From: PALSA-894 sp963828625
Lineage (GTDB): Bacteria > Pseudomonadota > Alphaproteobacteria > Rhizobiales > Xanthobacteraceae
Direction: 5' to 3'
Assembly: GCA_963828625.1 (NCBI GenBank)
Contig: CAWHEX010000009.1
Location: forward strand, 248,001-312,000
DNA length: 64,000 bases
The position numbers were made by a program, and so were the translations under genes. This document shows, in pieces, positions 36,912 through 48,463 of this stretch; position 1 is the first letter of the stretch; each line of letters starts with the position of its first letter. Below the pieces are notes generated by a model. The model saw nothing but the letters and a program-made list of their open reading frames with translations. It did not search any database and had not been told where the DNA came from.

Positions 36912-38082
36912 ATGGCCTACGATCTCATCCTGAAGGGCGGGCGGGTCATCGATCCCTCGCAGAATATCGATCGCGTCACCGACGTGGCGTTCGCGGGCGG
37001 AAAGGTCGCCAAGGTCGGCGACAATCTCGGCGCCGCCACCGAAGTGCGCGACGTGAAGGGCTACGTCGTCACGCCGGGGCTCATCGACCTGCACACGCAC
37101 GTGTACTGGGGCGGTACGTCGCTCGGGATCGACGCGGAGGATTTCTGCCGCACCTCGGGCGTCACCACGGCGATCGACACCGGTAGCGCCGGCCCGGGCA
37201 ACTTCGCAGGCTTCCGCAAGCATGTGATCGAGCGCAGTGACGTGCGCATCCTCGCCTACCTGCACGTGTCGTTCGCCGGCATCTTCGGCTTCTCCAAGAC
37301 CGTGATGGTCGGCGAAAGCGAGGAAATGCGGATGATGGCGCCGATCGAGGCGGTTGAGGTTGCGGACAAGAACCGCGACGTTATCGTCGGCATCAAGGTG
37401 CGGGTCGGGCGCGGCTCGAGCGGCATCCATGGCGCGGCGCCGCTTAGCATCGCGCTCCAGGCCGCCAACGAAGTCGGCATGCCGCTGATGTGCCACATCG
37501 ACTTCCCGCCGCCGAGCTATGAGGAAGTTCTGCAGATGTTGCGGCCGGGCGATGTACTCACCCACGCGTTCCGCCCGTTCCCGAATGCACCCTACGATCA
37601 TCAGGGCAAGGTGAAGGATGTCGTACGCGACGCGCGCGCGCGTGGCGTGAAGTTCGACATCGGTCACGGCAAGGGTTCGTTCGCGTTCAAGACCGCGCGC
37701 AACATGCTGGCGAACGGCTTCTATCCCGACACGATCTCGTCCGACGTGCACACGCTGTGCATCGAGGGGCCGGCCTACGATCAGGTGACGACGCTCTCGA
37801 AATTCCTCTGCATGGGCATGCCGCTCAGCGACGTGATCGCGGCGAGCGACGGTGAATGCCGCGATGGCATTGCAGCGCCCGGAGCTCGGCACGTTCAAGC
37901 CGGGCAGCGCGGGCGACGCCACGATCCTGACGATCAAGGACGGCCAGTTCGATTATGTCGACGTCGTCGGCGAGCACATGACCGGCGACAAGCGCATCCT
38001 TTCGGAGGGCGTCGTGCTCAAGGGCAAATGGTGGCATCCGAACGACGATTCGAAATTCAAGAAACTGGAGCAAGCCGCATGA
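36912..38082 (+). pseudogene. amidohydrolase/deacetylase-family metallohydrolase, one frameshift
   Basis: A TIM-barrel amidohydrolase of the dihydroorotase-like deacetylase group (similar in look to Atu3266/EF0837-type enzymes). It begins MAYDLILKGGRVIDPSQNID, the metal site HxH is in LIDLHTHVYW, and later metal ligands lie in MPLMCHIDFPPP, VLTHAFRPF and ISSDVHTLC. The frame breaks near 37848 (AGCGACGG where AGCACGG gives ASTVNAAMALQRPE). The remainder, from MALQRPELGTFKPGSAGDAT to FKKLEQAA, is in the next frame. Repaired length ~389 residues. ATG 36912 follows AGGAGACAAC. Confidence 0.85.
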
Positions 38083-38540
38083 GCGTCCAAGAGAACCTGA
38101 AGAAGCTTGGCCTGACCTTGCCGAGCATTCCGACGCCTGTGGCGAACTACGTGCCGTGGAAGCGCGACGGCAACACCATCTACCTCTCGGGGCAGGGACC
38201 GCGCGACAAGGACGGCAAGCACATCACCGGCACGGTGGGGAAGGACGTGACGGTCGAGCAGGCCTACGAATACGCGAAGCTGGTCGGCCTCAATCTGCTC
38301 GCCGCGGCGAATGCGGCGGCTGGCGGCAGCCTCGACAAGGTCGAGGTGCTGAAGGTCCTCGGCATGGTCAATGCAGTGCCGGGCTTCGGCGATCAGCCCA
38401 AGGTGATCAACGGCTGCTCGGATCTGTTCGTTGCGGTGCTCGGCGAGCGCGGGCGTCATGCACGTTCCGCGGTCGGAATGGGTTCGCTGCCGGTGAATAT
38501 TCCGGTGGAGATCGAAGCCGTGATGCGGGTGGTCGATTAA
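38079..38540 (+). CDS. RidA/YjgF/YER057c/UK114 family protein
   Basis: A 153-residue RidA-family trimer subunit. It has PVANYVPWKRDGNTIYLSGQ, GKHITGTVGKDVTVEQAYEYA, AAAGGSLDKVEVLKVLGMVN and the C-terminal LPVNIPVEIEAVMRVVD. Classical RidA hydrolyses reactive enamines and imines released by PLP enzymes; this longer subfamily often lies in catabolic clusters and its activity is less certain. The start overlaps the amidohydrolase stop (ATGA), so the two are co-translated. It ends in a 4-bp convergent overlap with the ATPase gene. Confidence 0.88.
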   Translation: MSVQENLKKLGLTLPSIPTPVANYVPWKRDGNTIYLSGQGPRDKDGKHITGTVGKDVTVEQAYEYAKLVGLNLLAAANAAAGGSLDKVEVLKVLGMVNAVPGFGDQPKVINGCSDLFVAVLGERGRHARSAVGMGSLPVNIPVEIEAVMRVVD

Positions 38541-39498
38541 TCCACCAGGTGGCACGCCACGCGCCGTCCGTCCGCGGCTGGTTTGAGCAACGGCGTTTCA
38601 ATTTTGCAGCGGTCGAAGGCGAATGGGCAGCGTGTGTGGAATGTGCAGCCCGGCGGCGGATTGATCGGGGAGGGCACGTCGCCCTGAAGCACCATCCGCT
38701 CGCGTTTGGCATGCGGATCGGGCAGCGGCGCGGCCGCCATCAGCGCCTGCGTGTAGGGGTGCAGCGGGTTTTCGAACAGCGCATCCTTGTCCGCAATTTC
38801 CACGATGCGGCCGAGATACATCACGGCGACGCGGTGGCCGATGTGCTCGACCACGCCGAGGTCATGCGACACGAACAGGTAGGCGAGGCCGAGTTCCTCC
38901 TGCAGGTCCATCATCAGGTTGAGCACCTGCGCTTGCACCGAGACGTCGAGCGCGGACACCGGCTCGTCGGCGACGATCACCGCCGGATTGAGTGCTAACG
39001 CACGCGCGATGCCGAGGCGCTGGCGCTGCCCGCCGGAGAACTCGAACGCGTAGCGCCGCATCGCGTCGGCGCGCAGGCCGACCTTCTCGAACAGTTGCGC
39101 GACGCGCGCCTCGCGCTCCCGCGGTGAGATGTCGGAATAGTTCTCCAGCGGCTCGCTGACGATGCGACCGGCGGACATGCGCGGGTTCAGCGACGCGTAG
39201 GGGTCCTGAAACACCATCTGCATGCGCTTGCGATGCGGACGCATCTCGCCAATGCTCAGATGCGTGATGTCCTTGCCGTCGAGGCGGATCGCGCCTTCGG
39301 TCGGCTCGAGCAGCCGCAGCAGCAGCTTGCCGACGGTGGACTTGCCGCAGCCGGACTCTCCGACAAGGCAGAGCGTTTCGCCGGGCGCGATCGCGAAGCT
39401 GACGCCATCGACGGCCTTTATCAGCGCGACGGTTCGCGCCAGCAGTCCGCGCTGGAGTGGAAAATGCTTCTTGAGATCGCTGACCTCGACGACCGGCG

Positions 39499-39502
<4 letters not shown>
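38537..39502 (-). CDS. dipeptide ABC transporter ATP-binding protein (DppF-like)
   Basis: A 321-residue ATPase. Walker A GESGCGKSTVGKLLL, signature FSGGQRQRLGIARAL, Walker B VIVADEPVSALDVSVQ, and the oligopeptide C-terminal domain with NPPPGCTFHTRCPFAFDRC. ATG 39502 (MTPVVEVSDLKKHFPL) is chosen over the longer open frame because it gives the normal family start and the 4-bp overlap with the DppD-like gene. It is the last gene of the third importer operon. Confidence 0.93.
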
Positions 39503-40496
<994 letters not shown>

Positions 40497-40500
<4 letters not shown>

Positions 40501-41375
40501 ATCCGCCTCGCAAGGCGCGGGTCGAGCCGGTCGCGCAGCCCGTCGCCCAGCAGGTTCACGGCGAGCACGACCAATGCAAGCGCGATGCCGGGGCAGAAGA
40601 TGGTCCACGGCGCGCGGCTCAAGAACAGCCGGCTCTGCGCGATCATGTTGCCCCAGGTGGGGATTTCCGGCGGCGTGCCTGCGCCGAGGAACGAAAGCGC
40701 CGCCTCGATCAGGATCGCGGAGGCGCAGATGTACGTCGCCTGCACGATCAAGGGAGCAATGGTGTTGGGCAGGATGTGGCGCAGCAGGATTTTCCAGGTC
40801 GGCGTGCCGCCCGCGATGGCGGCCTCGACGTAGGGCGCCTCACGGACGCTCAGCACGACGGCGCGCACGAGGCGCACCACGCGCGGGATTTCCGGAATGG
40901 TGATCGCCACGATGACGGCGGTGACACTGGCGCGCGTGAGCGCGACGAGCGCGATCGCGAGCAGGATCGCCGGGATGGACATCAACCCGTCCATCAGCCG
41001 CATCACGACGGCGTCGACCTTGCGGAAGTAGCCGGACAACAGCCCGATGAAGAGGCCGCCCGAAATCGACATCGCGGCGACCGCGACGCCGACGAACAGC
41101 GAAACCTGCGCGCCGTAGACCGTGCGCGCGAACACGTCGCGGCCGAGATGATCGGTGCCGAACCAGTTCGCCTCCGAAGGCGGGCGCAGGCGCAGCGCGG
41201 GCTGCATCGTGATCGCGTCGCCGGCGAACAGCGGCGCCGCGAGAGCAAGCCCCGCGATAACCGCGAGGATGACGCCGCCCGTCACCATGGTCGGATTGCG
41301 CCGCACGAAACGGCGCAGCTGCGCGCCGCGCGGCTTCGCGGGAATGAGCGGCGCTTCTGCGACGATGACGCTCAA
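40497..41375 (-). CDS. dipeptide ABC transporter permease (DppC-like)
   Basis: A 292-residue OppC/DppC-type permease: first helix MVTGGVILAVIAGLALAAPL, then FGTDHLGRDVFARTVYGAQV, the EAA loop YVEAAIAGGTPTWKILLRHI and the C-terminal RDRLDPRLARRM. Four-base overlaps join it to the DppB-like gene upstream and the ATPase downstream. It is intact, unlike its counterpart at 26826. Confidence 0.93.
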
Positions 41376-42313
41376 TAGCGTATCCTCGGGTCGAGCAGCG
41401 TGTAGCTCATGTCGACGAGCAGGTTCACCAGCACGTAGACGCCGGAGAAGATCAGGATCACGCCCTGGATGATCGGGTAGTCGCGCTTCGAGATCGCATC
41501 GACCACCAGCCGCCCGACGCCCGGGATATTGAACACTGTTTCAGTGATGACCACGCCGCCGATCAGCAGCGCGACGCCGATGCCGATCACGGTGACGATC
41601 GGCACGCCGGCGTTCTTCAGCGCGTGCTTGAGCAGCATCGAGCGCGTCGCCACGCCCTTGGCGCGCGCGGTGCGGATGTAATCCTCGGCCAGCACCTCGA
41701 GCATCGAGGTGCGGGTGATGCGCGCGATCAGCGCCACGTAGGCGAGGCCGAGCGCAATCGAGGGCAGGATCAGCCGCTCGATCCAAGGCCAGAAGCCCTG
41801 GTCGATCGTCGCGTAGCCCTGAACCGGGAGCCAGCGCAGGTTGATCGAGAACACGTAGATCAGCATGTAGCCGACCACGAACACCGGCACCGAGAAGCCG
41901 AGCACGGAGACCACCATCAGGGCGCGGTCGATGAAGGTGCCGACCTTCCACGCCGCGAGTACGCCGAACGACACCGCCAGCGTTACGGCGACGAACAGCG
42001 TGGTGAGCGCGAGCGAGAGCGTCGGCTCGATGCGCTGGCCAATGAGCTTGGCGACCGGCTCGTTGGAGAAGATCGAGATCCCGAGATCGCCTTGCAGCAC
42101 GGCGAAGAGCCAGCGGATGAACTGCACGGGCAGGGGATCGTCGAGCCCCAGTTGCTTGCGGATGCCGGCGATCTGCTCGGCGGTTGCGTTGTCGCCCGCG
42201 ATGATCGCCGCCGGATCGCCCGGCGAGAGATGCAGCAACAGGAACACGAACACCGCGACGATGCCCATCACGAGCACGGTCGAGGCAAGCCGCCGGATGA
42301 TGTAGGCGAGCAT
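41372..42313 (-). CDS. dipeptide ABC transporter permease (DppB-like)
   Basis: A 313-residue OppB/DppB-type permease: MLAYIIRRLASTVLVMGIV, LHLSPGDPAAIIAGDN, QFIRWLFAVLQGDLGISIF, EAA loop YIRTARAKGVATRSMLLKHA and TLLDPRIRY at the end. It begins directly after the solute-binding protein stop (0 bp gap). All three DppB copies in the window have exactly 313 residues, which supports recent duplication of the cassette. Confidence 0.93.
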   Translation of the reverse strand: MLAYIIRRLASTVLVMGIVAVFVFLLLHLSPGDPAAIIAGDNATAEQIAGIRKQLGLDDPLPVQFIRWLFAVLQGDLGISIFSNEPVAKLIGQRIEPTLSLALTTLFVAVTLAVSFGVLAAWKVGTFIDRALMVVSVLGFSVPVFVVGYMLIYVFSINLRWLPVQGYATIDQGFWPWIERLILPSIALGLAYVALIARITRTSMLEVLAEDYIRTARAKGVATRSMLLKHALKNAGVPIVTVIGIGVALLIGGVVITETVFNIPGVGRLVVDAISKRDYPIIQGVILIFSGVYVLVNLLVDMSYTLLDPRIRY

Positions 42314-43925
42314 CTAGCCGCTCGCCGACTTTTCCATATTCCAGAAGCCGACGACCTCCGGCATGCCGATCACGCCGGTGATGTTCTTGCGCCATGCGGA
42401 GTTGCGGAAGAACTGGCCGAGATAGAGGTGCGGCACGAAGTCCCACGCGTTCTTCTGCATCTCGCGCGCGACCTTCTTGCGGCCCTCAAGGTCCGGCGCG
42501 GTCGCCCATTGGTCGCGCAGCTTTTCCTGCAGCTCGTTGGTCGGCCAGCCGAACCAGGCCTTCTCGCCGTTCGTCGCGTGGCCGACGAACGCGATCGGGT
42601 CGGCAAGCGAAAGCCCCGTGATGGTGGTGGAGAAGATGTTCCAGCCGCCTTCGGCCGGCGGCTTCCTCACCGCACGGCGCGAGAGCAGCGCGCCCCAATC
42701 CATCGCGGCGAGATCGACATTGATGCCGGCCTGCCGCAGCCACTGCGCGGTGAACAGGCCCGCGGGATTTGCCAGATAGTGATCGGTCGCCTGAAGGATG
42801 ACGACGGGCTTTCCGTCATAGCCCGCCTTCTGGAACAGCTCCTTGGCCTTCGCGACGTTCTGTCCTTCCTTGAACCAGCCGGTCGACTCGTCGTTCTCCA
42901 TCGGCGTGCCGCAGCCGAAGAATGCCCCGCAGGTCTGCCAGGTCTTCTGCTGGCCGAAGATTGCACCCATCACGTCTTCCTGCTTGACGAGATGCTGCAT
43001 CGCGCGCCGCGCATCGACATTGTTGAACGGCGGATAGAGATGATTGAGACGCAGGATCGCAACGTGGCCGGTCTTGTTGAGAATCTGAACGGTGAGGTTC
43101 TTGTCCTTCTTCAGGTCGTCGATCAGGTCCTGCGGCGGCACTTCGTAGAAATCGATTTCGCCGTTCTGCAACGCGCTCAAGCGCGGTCTGCTCGTCGGCG
43201 ATGTTCTCGAAGCTCACGCGGTCAAGCTTGACCACCTTGCCGCCGGTCATTCCGGACGGCGGTTCGGAACGCGGGAAGTAATTCGGGTTGCGGTCGTAGA
43301 CGTGGCGGTTGCCGGGCCGGGTTTCGTCGCGATTGTAGAGGAAGGGACCGGACCCGATCGTCTCGCGGACCTGCTGGTTCGGATCGATCTCGGCGTCCTT
43401 CCTGCGCATCATGTAGCAGATCGACGGCGCGATCTTGGCCAGCGCATCGATCACGAGGCCGTACGGCTCGGACAGCACGATCTTGAACGTCTTGTCGTCC
43501 ACGACCGGCGTGTCCTTCACGCGCTTCATCATGGTCTGCCCGGCGCCGTCACGCACCGCCCAGCGCCGCACCGAGGCCACGCAATCCGCCGCCGTCACCG
43601 CAGCGCCATCGGAGAACTTCAGTCCGTCGCGCAACTCGAACGTATAGGTGAGCTTGTCGTCGGAAACGCCGTACTTGCTGACCATCTGCGGCTTCGGATT
43701 GAAGTCCGCGTCAAGGCCGAACAGCGTGTCGTAGATCATCGCGCCGTGATAGGAGGTGATGTTCGCGGTGGTCCAGATCGGGTCGAGCACGCGCAGGTCC
43801 GCGTGCATCACGGCCTTCATGGTGCGGGCCGCCGAGGGCTGCGCCTGTGTCCTGACGATGGAGGGGGCGCTCGTCAGCGCGGCGGCGGCGAGGCCGCCTT
43901 TCAACACGTTGCGGCGTGTGGTCAT
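42314..43925 (-). pseudogene. dipeptide-type solute-binding protein, one frameshift
   Basis: An SBP_bac_5 protein with a twin-arginine-type leader (MTTRRNVLKGGLAAAALTSA). The N-terminal lobe is in one frame: LDPIWTTANITSYHGAMIYD and SGPFLYNRDETRPG, to ENIADEQTAL. The C-terminal lobe from SALQNGEIDFYEVPPQDL is in the next frame. The break lies near 43183 (CTTGAGC where CTGAGC restores ALSAL). Repaired length ~536 residues. It is the first gene of the third importer, 67 bp downstream of the MlrC-like peptidase, and is closely similar to the protein at 46795-48398. Confidence 0.87.
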
Positions 43926-43992
43926 CGCGTTTCCCTCCAATTCAGCCGGGGCTCAGCCTTGCACAAATTAGGCCACGCGGGCGGGAGCCGCG

Positions 43993-45459
43993 TCAAATGA
44001 TCAGCTTCGGCTCCGTGACCGCATCGAGCGGCCAGATCGGGCGCTGCACCTTCGTCCACGGCAGCCTGGCGTAATGGCGCGGCAGCGGCCCGTCGCCCTC
44101 GGCGTAGAGCACCTGCACGGCGATCTGCGAGAACGACGCGTAGAAATGCTGGTTGGATTTCACCACCAGGATTTTCCGACTCTTCGGGTCGATGCCGAGA
44201 TTGGAGAACAGGTCGATGCCCATGCCCTGCGAGCGGGTCGAGATCAGCACGGCCTCGACGCCGCCCATGCGGATGGAAGCCGCGTCGCCGATGCCGACTC
44301 GCGCGCCCGAGAAGGACTGGTAGGCATCGCGCACGCAGCGGATCACCTCCACCTCGGCATCGACCGGCGGGCCGGAGGCTTTCGCGGTCTTGCCGCCGAA
44401 GCGGAACGGCAGCTTCGCGCCTTCGCCCGCGTCGAATGCCATCCGCACCGCCATCGGGTCCCAGACCGGCGCGACCGCCGCGCCCTGCACGCCGCGCGCG
44501 ATCAGCCGGTGGATGAACGTGGTGTTGTCGGAGGGCGCACCGCCACCCGCGTTGTCGGTGGTGTCGGCGATCACGGTCGGCCCGCCCGGGTGCGCGAGCG
44601 CGGCATCGATCGCGCCATCGACCGTGTATTCCGGCGGCGCGGCCTGCTCACGCAGCGCGATCAACTCGCGGCCGACCTCCTCGGCAAGCCTGTCGCCGTG
44701 CGGCTTCGCGTCGTCGGTGAGCACGAGGATGCGTGCGCCGCATTCCGGCGCATCGCCGTAATAGAAACAATGTGCGATCGACACTGACAGCACGCGGTTC
44801 TTGCCTTCCAGCGCCATGATCTTGTCGACGAGGCCGCGCATCGGCTGGATCGAGGTCGGGAAGCTCTGGATCACGCGGCAGTCATAGACGGATTTCATCG
44901 GCTTGATCTCGCCGCGGATGGTGCGCAGCGTCAGGTCGATCATCTCTTCGCCGCGCTCGGCGAAATCGGTGTGCGGGTATTCTTTGAACAGCACGATCAC
45001 GTCGGCGGCGGCGCAGCGCTTCTTCGTGAGATGACAATGCGGGTCGAGCTCGACGCCGATCACGGCTTTCGGTCCGACCAGCGCGCGCACGCGTTCGAGG
45101 AAATCGCCCTCGCAGTCGTCATAGCCGTGCGCGATCATCGCGCCATGCAGGTTGAACACCGCCCCGTCGACCGGCAGCGCGGCCTTCAACTGCCCGAGGA
45201 TCTCGTCGCGCATGCGCTCGTAGGCGTCGCGCGAGGCCGCGCCGCCGGGCTGCGCCGCGTAGCAGGAGCCCTCGATCAGCTCGAAGCCGTCGCGCTTTGC
45301 TGCGGCACGCGTGGCCGCGATCGCGCCGGTCTGGTGGCCGGATTTTTCCGGATGCTTGCCGGGCGGGTAGTAAATCTTCTCGACGAAGGCCTGATACGAG
45401 GTCGGAATCGGCAGAAAGGTGTTCGCCTCGAGGGCGAGCGCGGCATAGAACAGGCGCAT
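43993..45459 (-). CDS. M81 family metallopeptidase (MlrC-like)
   Basis: A 488-residue zinc peptidase related to microcystinase C (MlrC), which cleaves linearised microcystin and other peptides with unusual residues. Features: MRLFYAALALEANTFLPIP, LHGAMIAHGYDDCEGDF, metal-site motifs VELDPHCHLTKK and FKEYPHTDFAERGEE, DTTDNAGGGAPSDNT, and the C-terminal domain with GIGDAASIRMGGVEAVLIS and KSNQHFYASFSQIA. There is no signal peptide, so it acts on imported substrates. It lies immediately upstream of the SBP of the third Dpp importer and is probably co-transcribed with it. Confidence 0.92.
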   Translation of the reverse strand: MRLFYAALALEANTFLPIPTSYQAFVEKIYYPPGKHPEKSGHQTGAIAATRAAAKRDGFELIEGSCYAAQPGGAASRDAYERMRDEILGQLKAALPVDGAVFNLHGAMIAHGYDDCEGDFLERVRALVGPKAVIGVELDPHCHLTKKRCAAADVIVLFKEYPHTDFAERGEEMIDLTLRTIRGEIKPMKSVYDCRVIQSFPTSIQPMRGLVDKIMALEGKNRVLSVSIAHCFYYGDAPECGARILVLTDDAKPHGDRLAEEVGRELIALREQAAPPEYTVDGAIDAALAHPGGPTVIADTTDNAGGGAPSDNTTFIHRLIARGVQGAAVAPVWDPMAVRMAFDAGEGAKLPFRFGGKTAKASGPPVDAEVEVIRCVRDAYQSFSGARVGIGDAASIRMGGVEAVLISTRSQGMGIDLFSNLGIDPKSRKILVVKSNQHFYASFSQIAVQVLYAEGDGPLPRHYARLPWTKVQRPIWPLDAVTEPKLII

Positions 45460-45531
45460 TCAGGGCACTCCGTCTTTCCGGCAGCGTAGCAATTGTCCGG
45501 AAGGCGGACGAGTAGGTCTGGGAGCCAAGCG

Positions 45532-46698
45532 ATGCGCATCGTGGATGTCTGCGAAATCACCAAGCCGATCGCCTCGCCGATCCGCAACGCCTACATCGAT
45601 TTCTCGAAGATGACCGCGAGCCTCGTCGCGGTGGTCACCGACGTGGTGCGCGATGGGCGGCGCGTCGTCGGCTACGGCTTCAACTCGAACGGCCGTTACG
45701 GGCAGGGCGGACTGATCCGTGAGCGCTTCCGCGACCGCATTCTCGAGGCGAAGCCGGAAAGCCTGATCGACGCGAGCGGCGACAACCTCGATCCGCACAA
45801 GATCTGGGCCGCCATGATGACCAACGAGAAGCCCGGCGGTCACGGCGAGCGCTCGGTCGCGGTCGGCACGCTCGACATGGCGGTCTGGGACGCGACGGCG
45901 AAAATTGCCGGCAAGCCGCTGTTCCGCCTGCTCGCGGAGCGCAAGGGCCGCGACGGCGAACCCGAAGGTCTTCGTCTATGCGGCGGGCGGCTACTACTAC
46001 CCCGGCAAGGACGACACCGCGCTGCGCGCCGAGATGCGCGGCTATCTCAAGCGCGGCTACAGCGTCGTGAAGATGAAGATCGGCGGCGCGCCGATCGCCG
46101 AGGATCGCCGCCGGATCGAGGCGGTGCTGGCCGAGATCGGCAAGGACGCGCAGCTCGCGGTCGATGCGAACGGGCGCTTCGATCTGGAAACCGCGATCGC
46201 CTACGCGAAGATGCTGCGCGACTATCCGCTGTTCTGGTACGAGGAGGCCGGCGATCCGCTCGACTATGCGCTGCAGGCCGCGCTCGCGGAGTTCTATCCG
46301 GGGCCGATGGCGACGGGCGAGAACCTGTTCTCGCACCAGGACGCGCGCAACCTGTTGCGTTACGGCGGGATGCGGCCGGACCGCGACTGGCTGCAGTTCG
46401 ACTGCGCGCTGTCCTACGGTCTGGTCGAATATCTGCGCACGCTCGACGTGCTGGAACAGTGCGGGTGGTCGCCGAGCCGCTGCGTCCCGCACGGCGGGCA
46501 CCAGATGTCGCTCAACATCGCGGCCGGGCTTGGGCTCGGCGGCAACGAGAGCTATCCCGGACCTCTTCCAGCCCTACGGCGGCTTTCCCAGACAGCGTGC
46601 GGGTCGAGAACAGTCACATCGTCATGCCCGAGCTTCCCGGCATCGGGTTCGAGGGCAAGTCCGACCTGATCAAGGTGATGCGCGAACTCGCGGAGTGA
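45532..46698 (+). pseudogene. tarD: D-tartrate dehydratase (enolase superfamily, MR subgroup), two compensating frameshifts
   Basis: The repaired ~388-residue protein is, by recollection, extremely similar throughout to the structurally known Bradyrhizobium japonicum D-tartrate dehydratase, which converts D-tartrate to oxaloacetate. Motifs: VREITKPI-type start (VCEITKPIASPIRNAY), NSNGRYGQGGLIRERF, NEKPGGHGERSVAVG, FVYAAGGYYYPGK, VVKMKIGGAPI (catalytic Lys), LAVDANGRFDLETA, WYEEAGDPLDYAL, ATGENLFSHQDARNLL and CVPHGGHQMSLNIA (catalytic His). Frames change near 45957 and back near 46562. All active-site residues are present. It is divergent from the first mlrC and convergent with the second SBP-mlrC pair. 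Confidence 0.82.
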
Positions 46699-46719
46699 GC
46701 ACGCAAACTTCCTCCGCTC

Positions 46720-46739
46720 ATGCCCGCGAAAGCGGGCAT
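46720..46739. repeat. short palindrome (dispersed-repeat type), first of a pair
   Basis: ATGCCCGC-GAAA-GCGGGCAT, 8-bp perfect stem with a GAAA tetraloop, 22 bp after the tarD stop in the gap to the convergent SBP gene. It may also end transcription from both sides but has no T-tract. Confidence 0.6.
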
Positions 46740-46758
46740 CCAGACGGCAAAGAACTGG

Positions 46759-46778
46759 GTCCCCGCTTGCGCGGGGAC
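46759..46778. repeat. short palindrome (dispersed-repeat type), second of a pair
   Basis: GTCCCCGC-TTGC-GCGGGGAC, 8-bp perfect stem, 19 bp after the first palindrome. Paired hairpins of this form between genes are frequent in Bradyrhizobium-like genomes and look like a REP-type doublet. Confidence 0.6.
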
Positions 46779-46794
46779 GAGCGGACCGGAAGCC

Positions 46795-48398
46795 TTACGT
46801 CTTCTCGATATTCCAGAACGGAATGATCTCAGGGATCGCCAGCACGCCCTTGAGCTTCTTGCTGTAGGCGACGGGCGAGGGCCATTGGCCGAGCCAGACA
46901 TGCGGCACGAAATCCCAGTCGTGCTTCTGCATTTCGCGCGCGATCGCCTTCTGCTCGTCGAGCGAGGCGGCGGCGGCCCACTTGTCGCGCAGCTTCTCGT
47001 GCGTCTCGTCGGTCGGCCAGCCGAACCAGCCCTTCTCGCCGTTGGTCTGGTGGCCGACGAACGCGATCGGGTTGCCGACCGAGGCCGCGCCCGACCAGGT
47101 GATGAACAGGTTCCAGCCGCCCTGATCGGGCGGCGCCTTCACGGCGCGGCGCGTGATCACGCCACCCCAATCCGAGGTCGCAAGCTGTACGTTGATGCCG
47201 GCGTCGCGCAGGCGCTGCGCCATGATCTGCGCGGAGTTGTTCATGAAGTCGACGTTGGTCGCGTGCAGTAGCGTGATCGGCTTGCCGTCGTAGCCGGCTT
47301 TCTGGAACAGCTCCTTCGCCTTCGCGACGTTCGGCGCTTCCTTGAACCACTGCGTGTTCTCGTCGTTCTCCATCGGCGTGCCGCAGGCGAAGTTCGAGCC
47401 GCACTTGCGGTAATATTTCGGATTGCCGAACGAGGCCTTCAGGAACTCTTCCTGGTTGATCAGGTAGAGCAGCGCCTTGCGGGCATCGACATTATTGAAC
47501 GGCGGATAGAGGTGATTGATCCGCATGATGCCGAAGTTGCCGGTCTTGTTGAGCACCTCGACCGTGATGTTGGGATCGCCTTCCAGCGTGTCGAGCAGGT
47601 CGATCGGCGGAATCTCGAAGAAGTCGATCTCGCCCGCTTTGAGTGCCTGCAGCGCGGTCTGCGAGTCCGGCATGTTCTCGTAGATGACGCGATCGACGCC
47701 GACCTTCTTTGCGCCCGCCATGCCGCTCGCCGGCTCGCTGACGCGAGACGTAGTTCGGATTGCGGTCGTAGACGTAGCGCTGGCCCATCTGCGTCTGGTC
47801 GCGATTGTAGGTGAACGGCCCGGAGCCGATGTACTCGGTGATCTGCTGGTTCGGGTCGGTCTCGGCTTCCTTCTTGCGCATGATCCAGAGCATCGGCGTC
47901 GCGGTCTTCGCCATCAGGTCGGCGACGAGGCCGTAGGGCTCCTTCAGCGCGATCACGAAGGTCTTGTCGTCCTTCTTCGAGATGTCCTTCACGCGCGCCA
48001 TCATGTGCTGGCCGCCGCCGTCGCGCGCCGCCCAGCGGCGGATCGAGGCGACCACGTCGTCCGCGGTGACGGCGTTGCCGTCGGAGAATTTCAATCCGTC
48101 GCGCAGCTCGAAGGTGTGCGTGAGCTTGTCGTCCGACACGCCGAATTTGCCGACCATCTGCGGCTTGGTGAGCTGATCGCCATCGAGCGCGAACAGCGTG
48201 TCGTAGATCATCGCGCCGTGGTAGGCGGTGATGTTCGCGGTGGTCCAGATCGGGTCGAGCGAGCGCAGGTCGCCCTGCATCACGGCGCGGATGGTGCGGG
48301 CGCGCGAGGGCGCCTGCGCGCGGACGATCGCCGGGAGCCCCGGATAGCGCGGTTGCGGCGAGCGAGCCCTGAACGAAGCGTCGGCGGGTGGTGTTCAT
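46795..48398 (-). pseudogene. dipeptide-type solute-binding protein, two frameshifts
   Basis: A fourth SBP_bac_5 protein with a twin-arginine-type leader (MNTTRRRFVQGSLAATALSG). The frame breaks near 48342 (CCCGG where CCGG gives APAIVRAQAPSRART). The N-lobe continues with LRSLDPIWTTANITAYHGAM and SGPFTYNRDQTQMG, and breaks again near 47737 (expected SEPASGMAGAKKVGVDR). The C-lobe, VIYENMPDSQTALQALKAGE to PFWNIEKT, is intact. Repaired length is ~534 residues. It has no permease or ATPase beside it and may deliver substrate to the importer at 38537-42313, whose own SBP it closely resembles. Confidence 0.85.
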
Positions 48399-48463
48399 CG
48401 GAGTCTCCCTCTCGGTTGGGCCGATTTACTCACGGAACCGCTTGAGGGGCCCAGAGGGCGCGC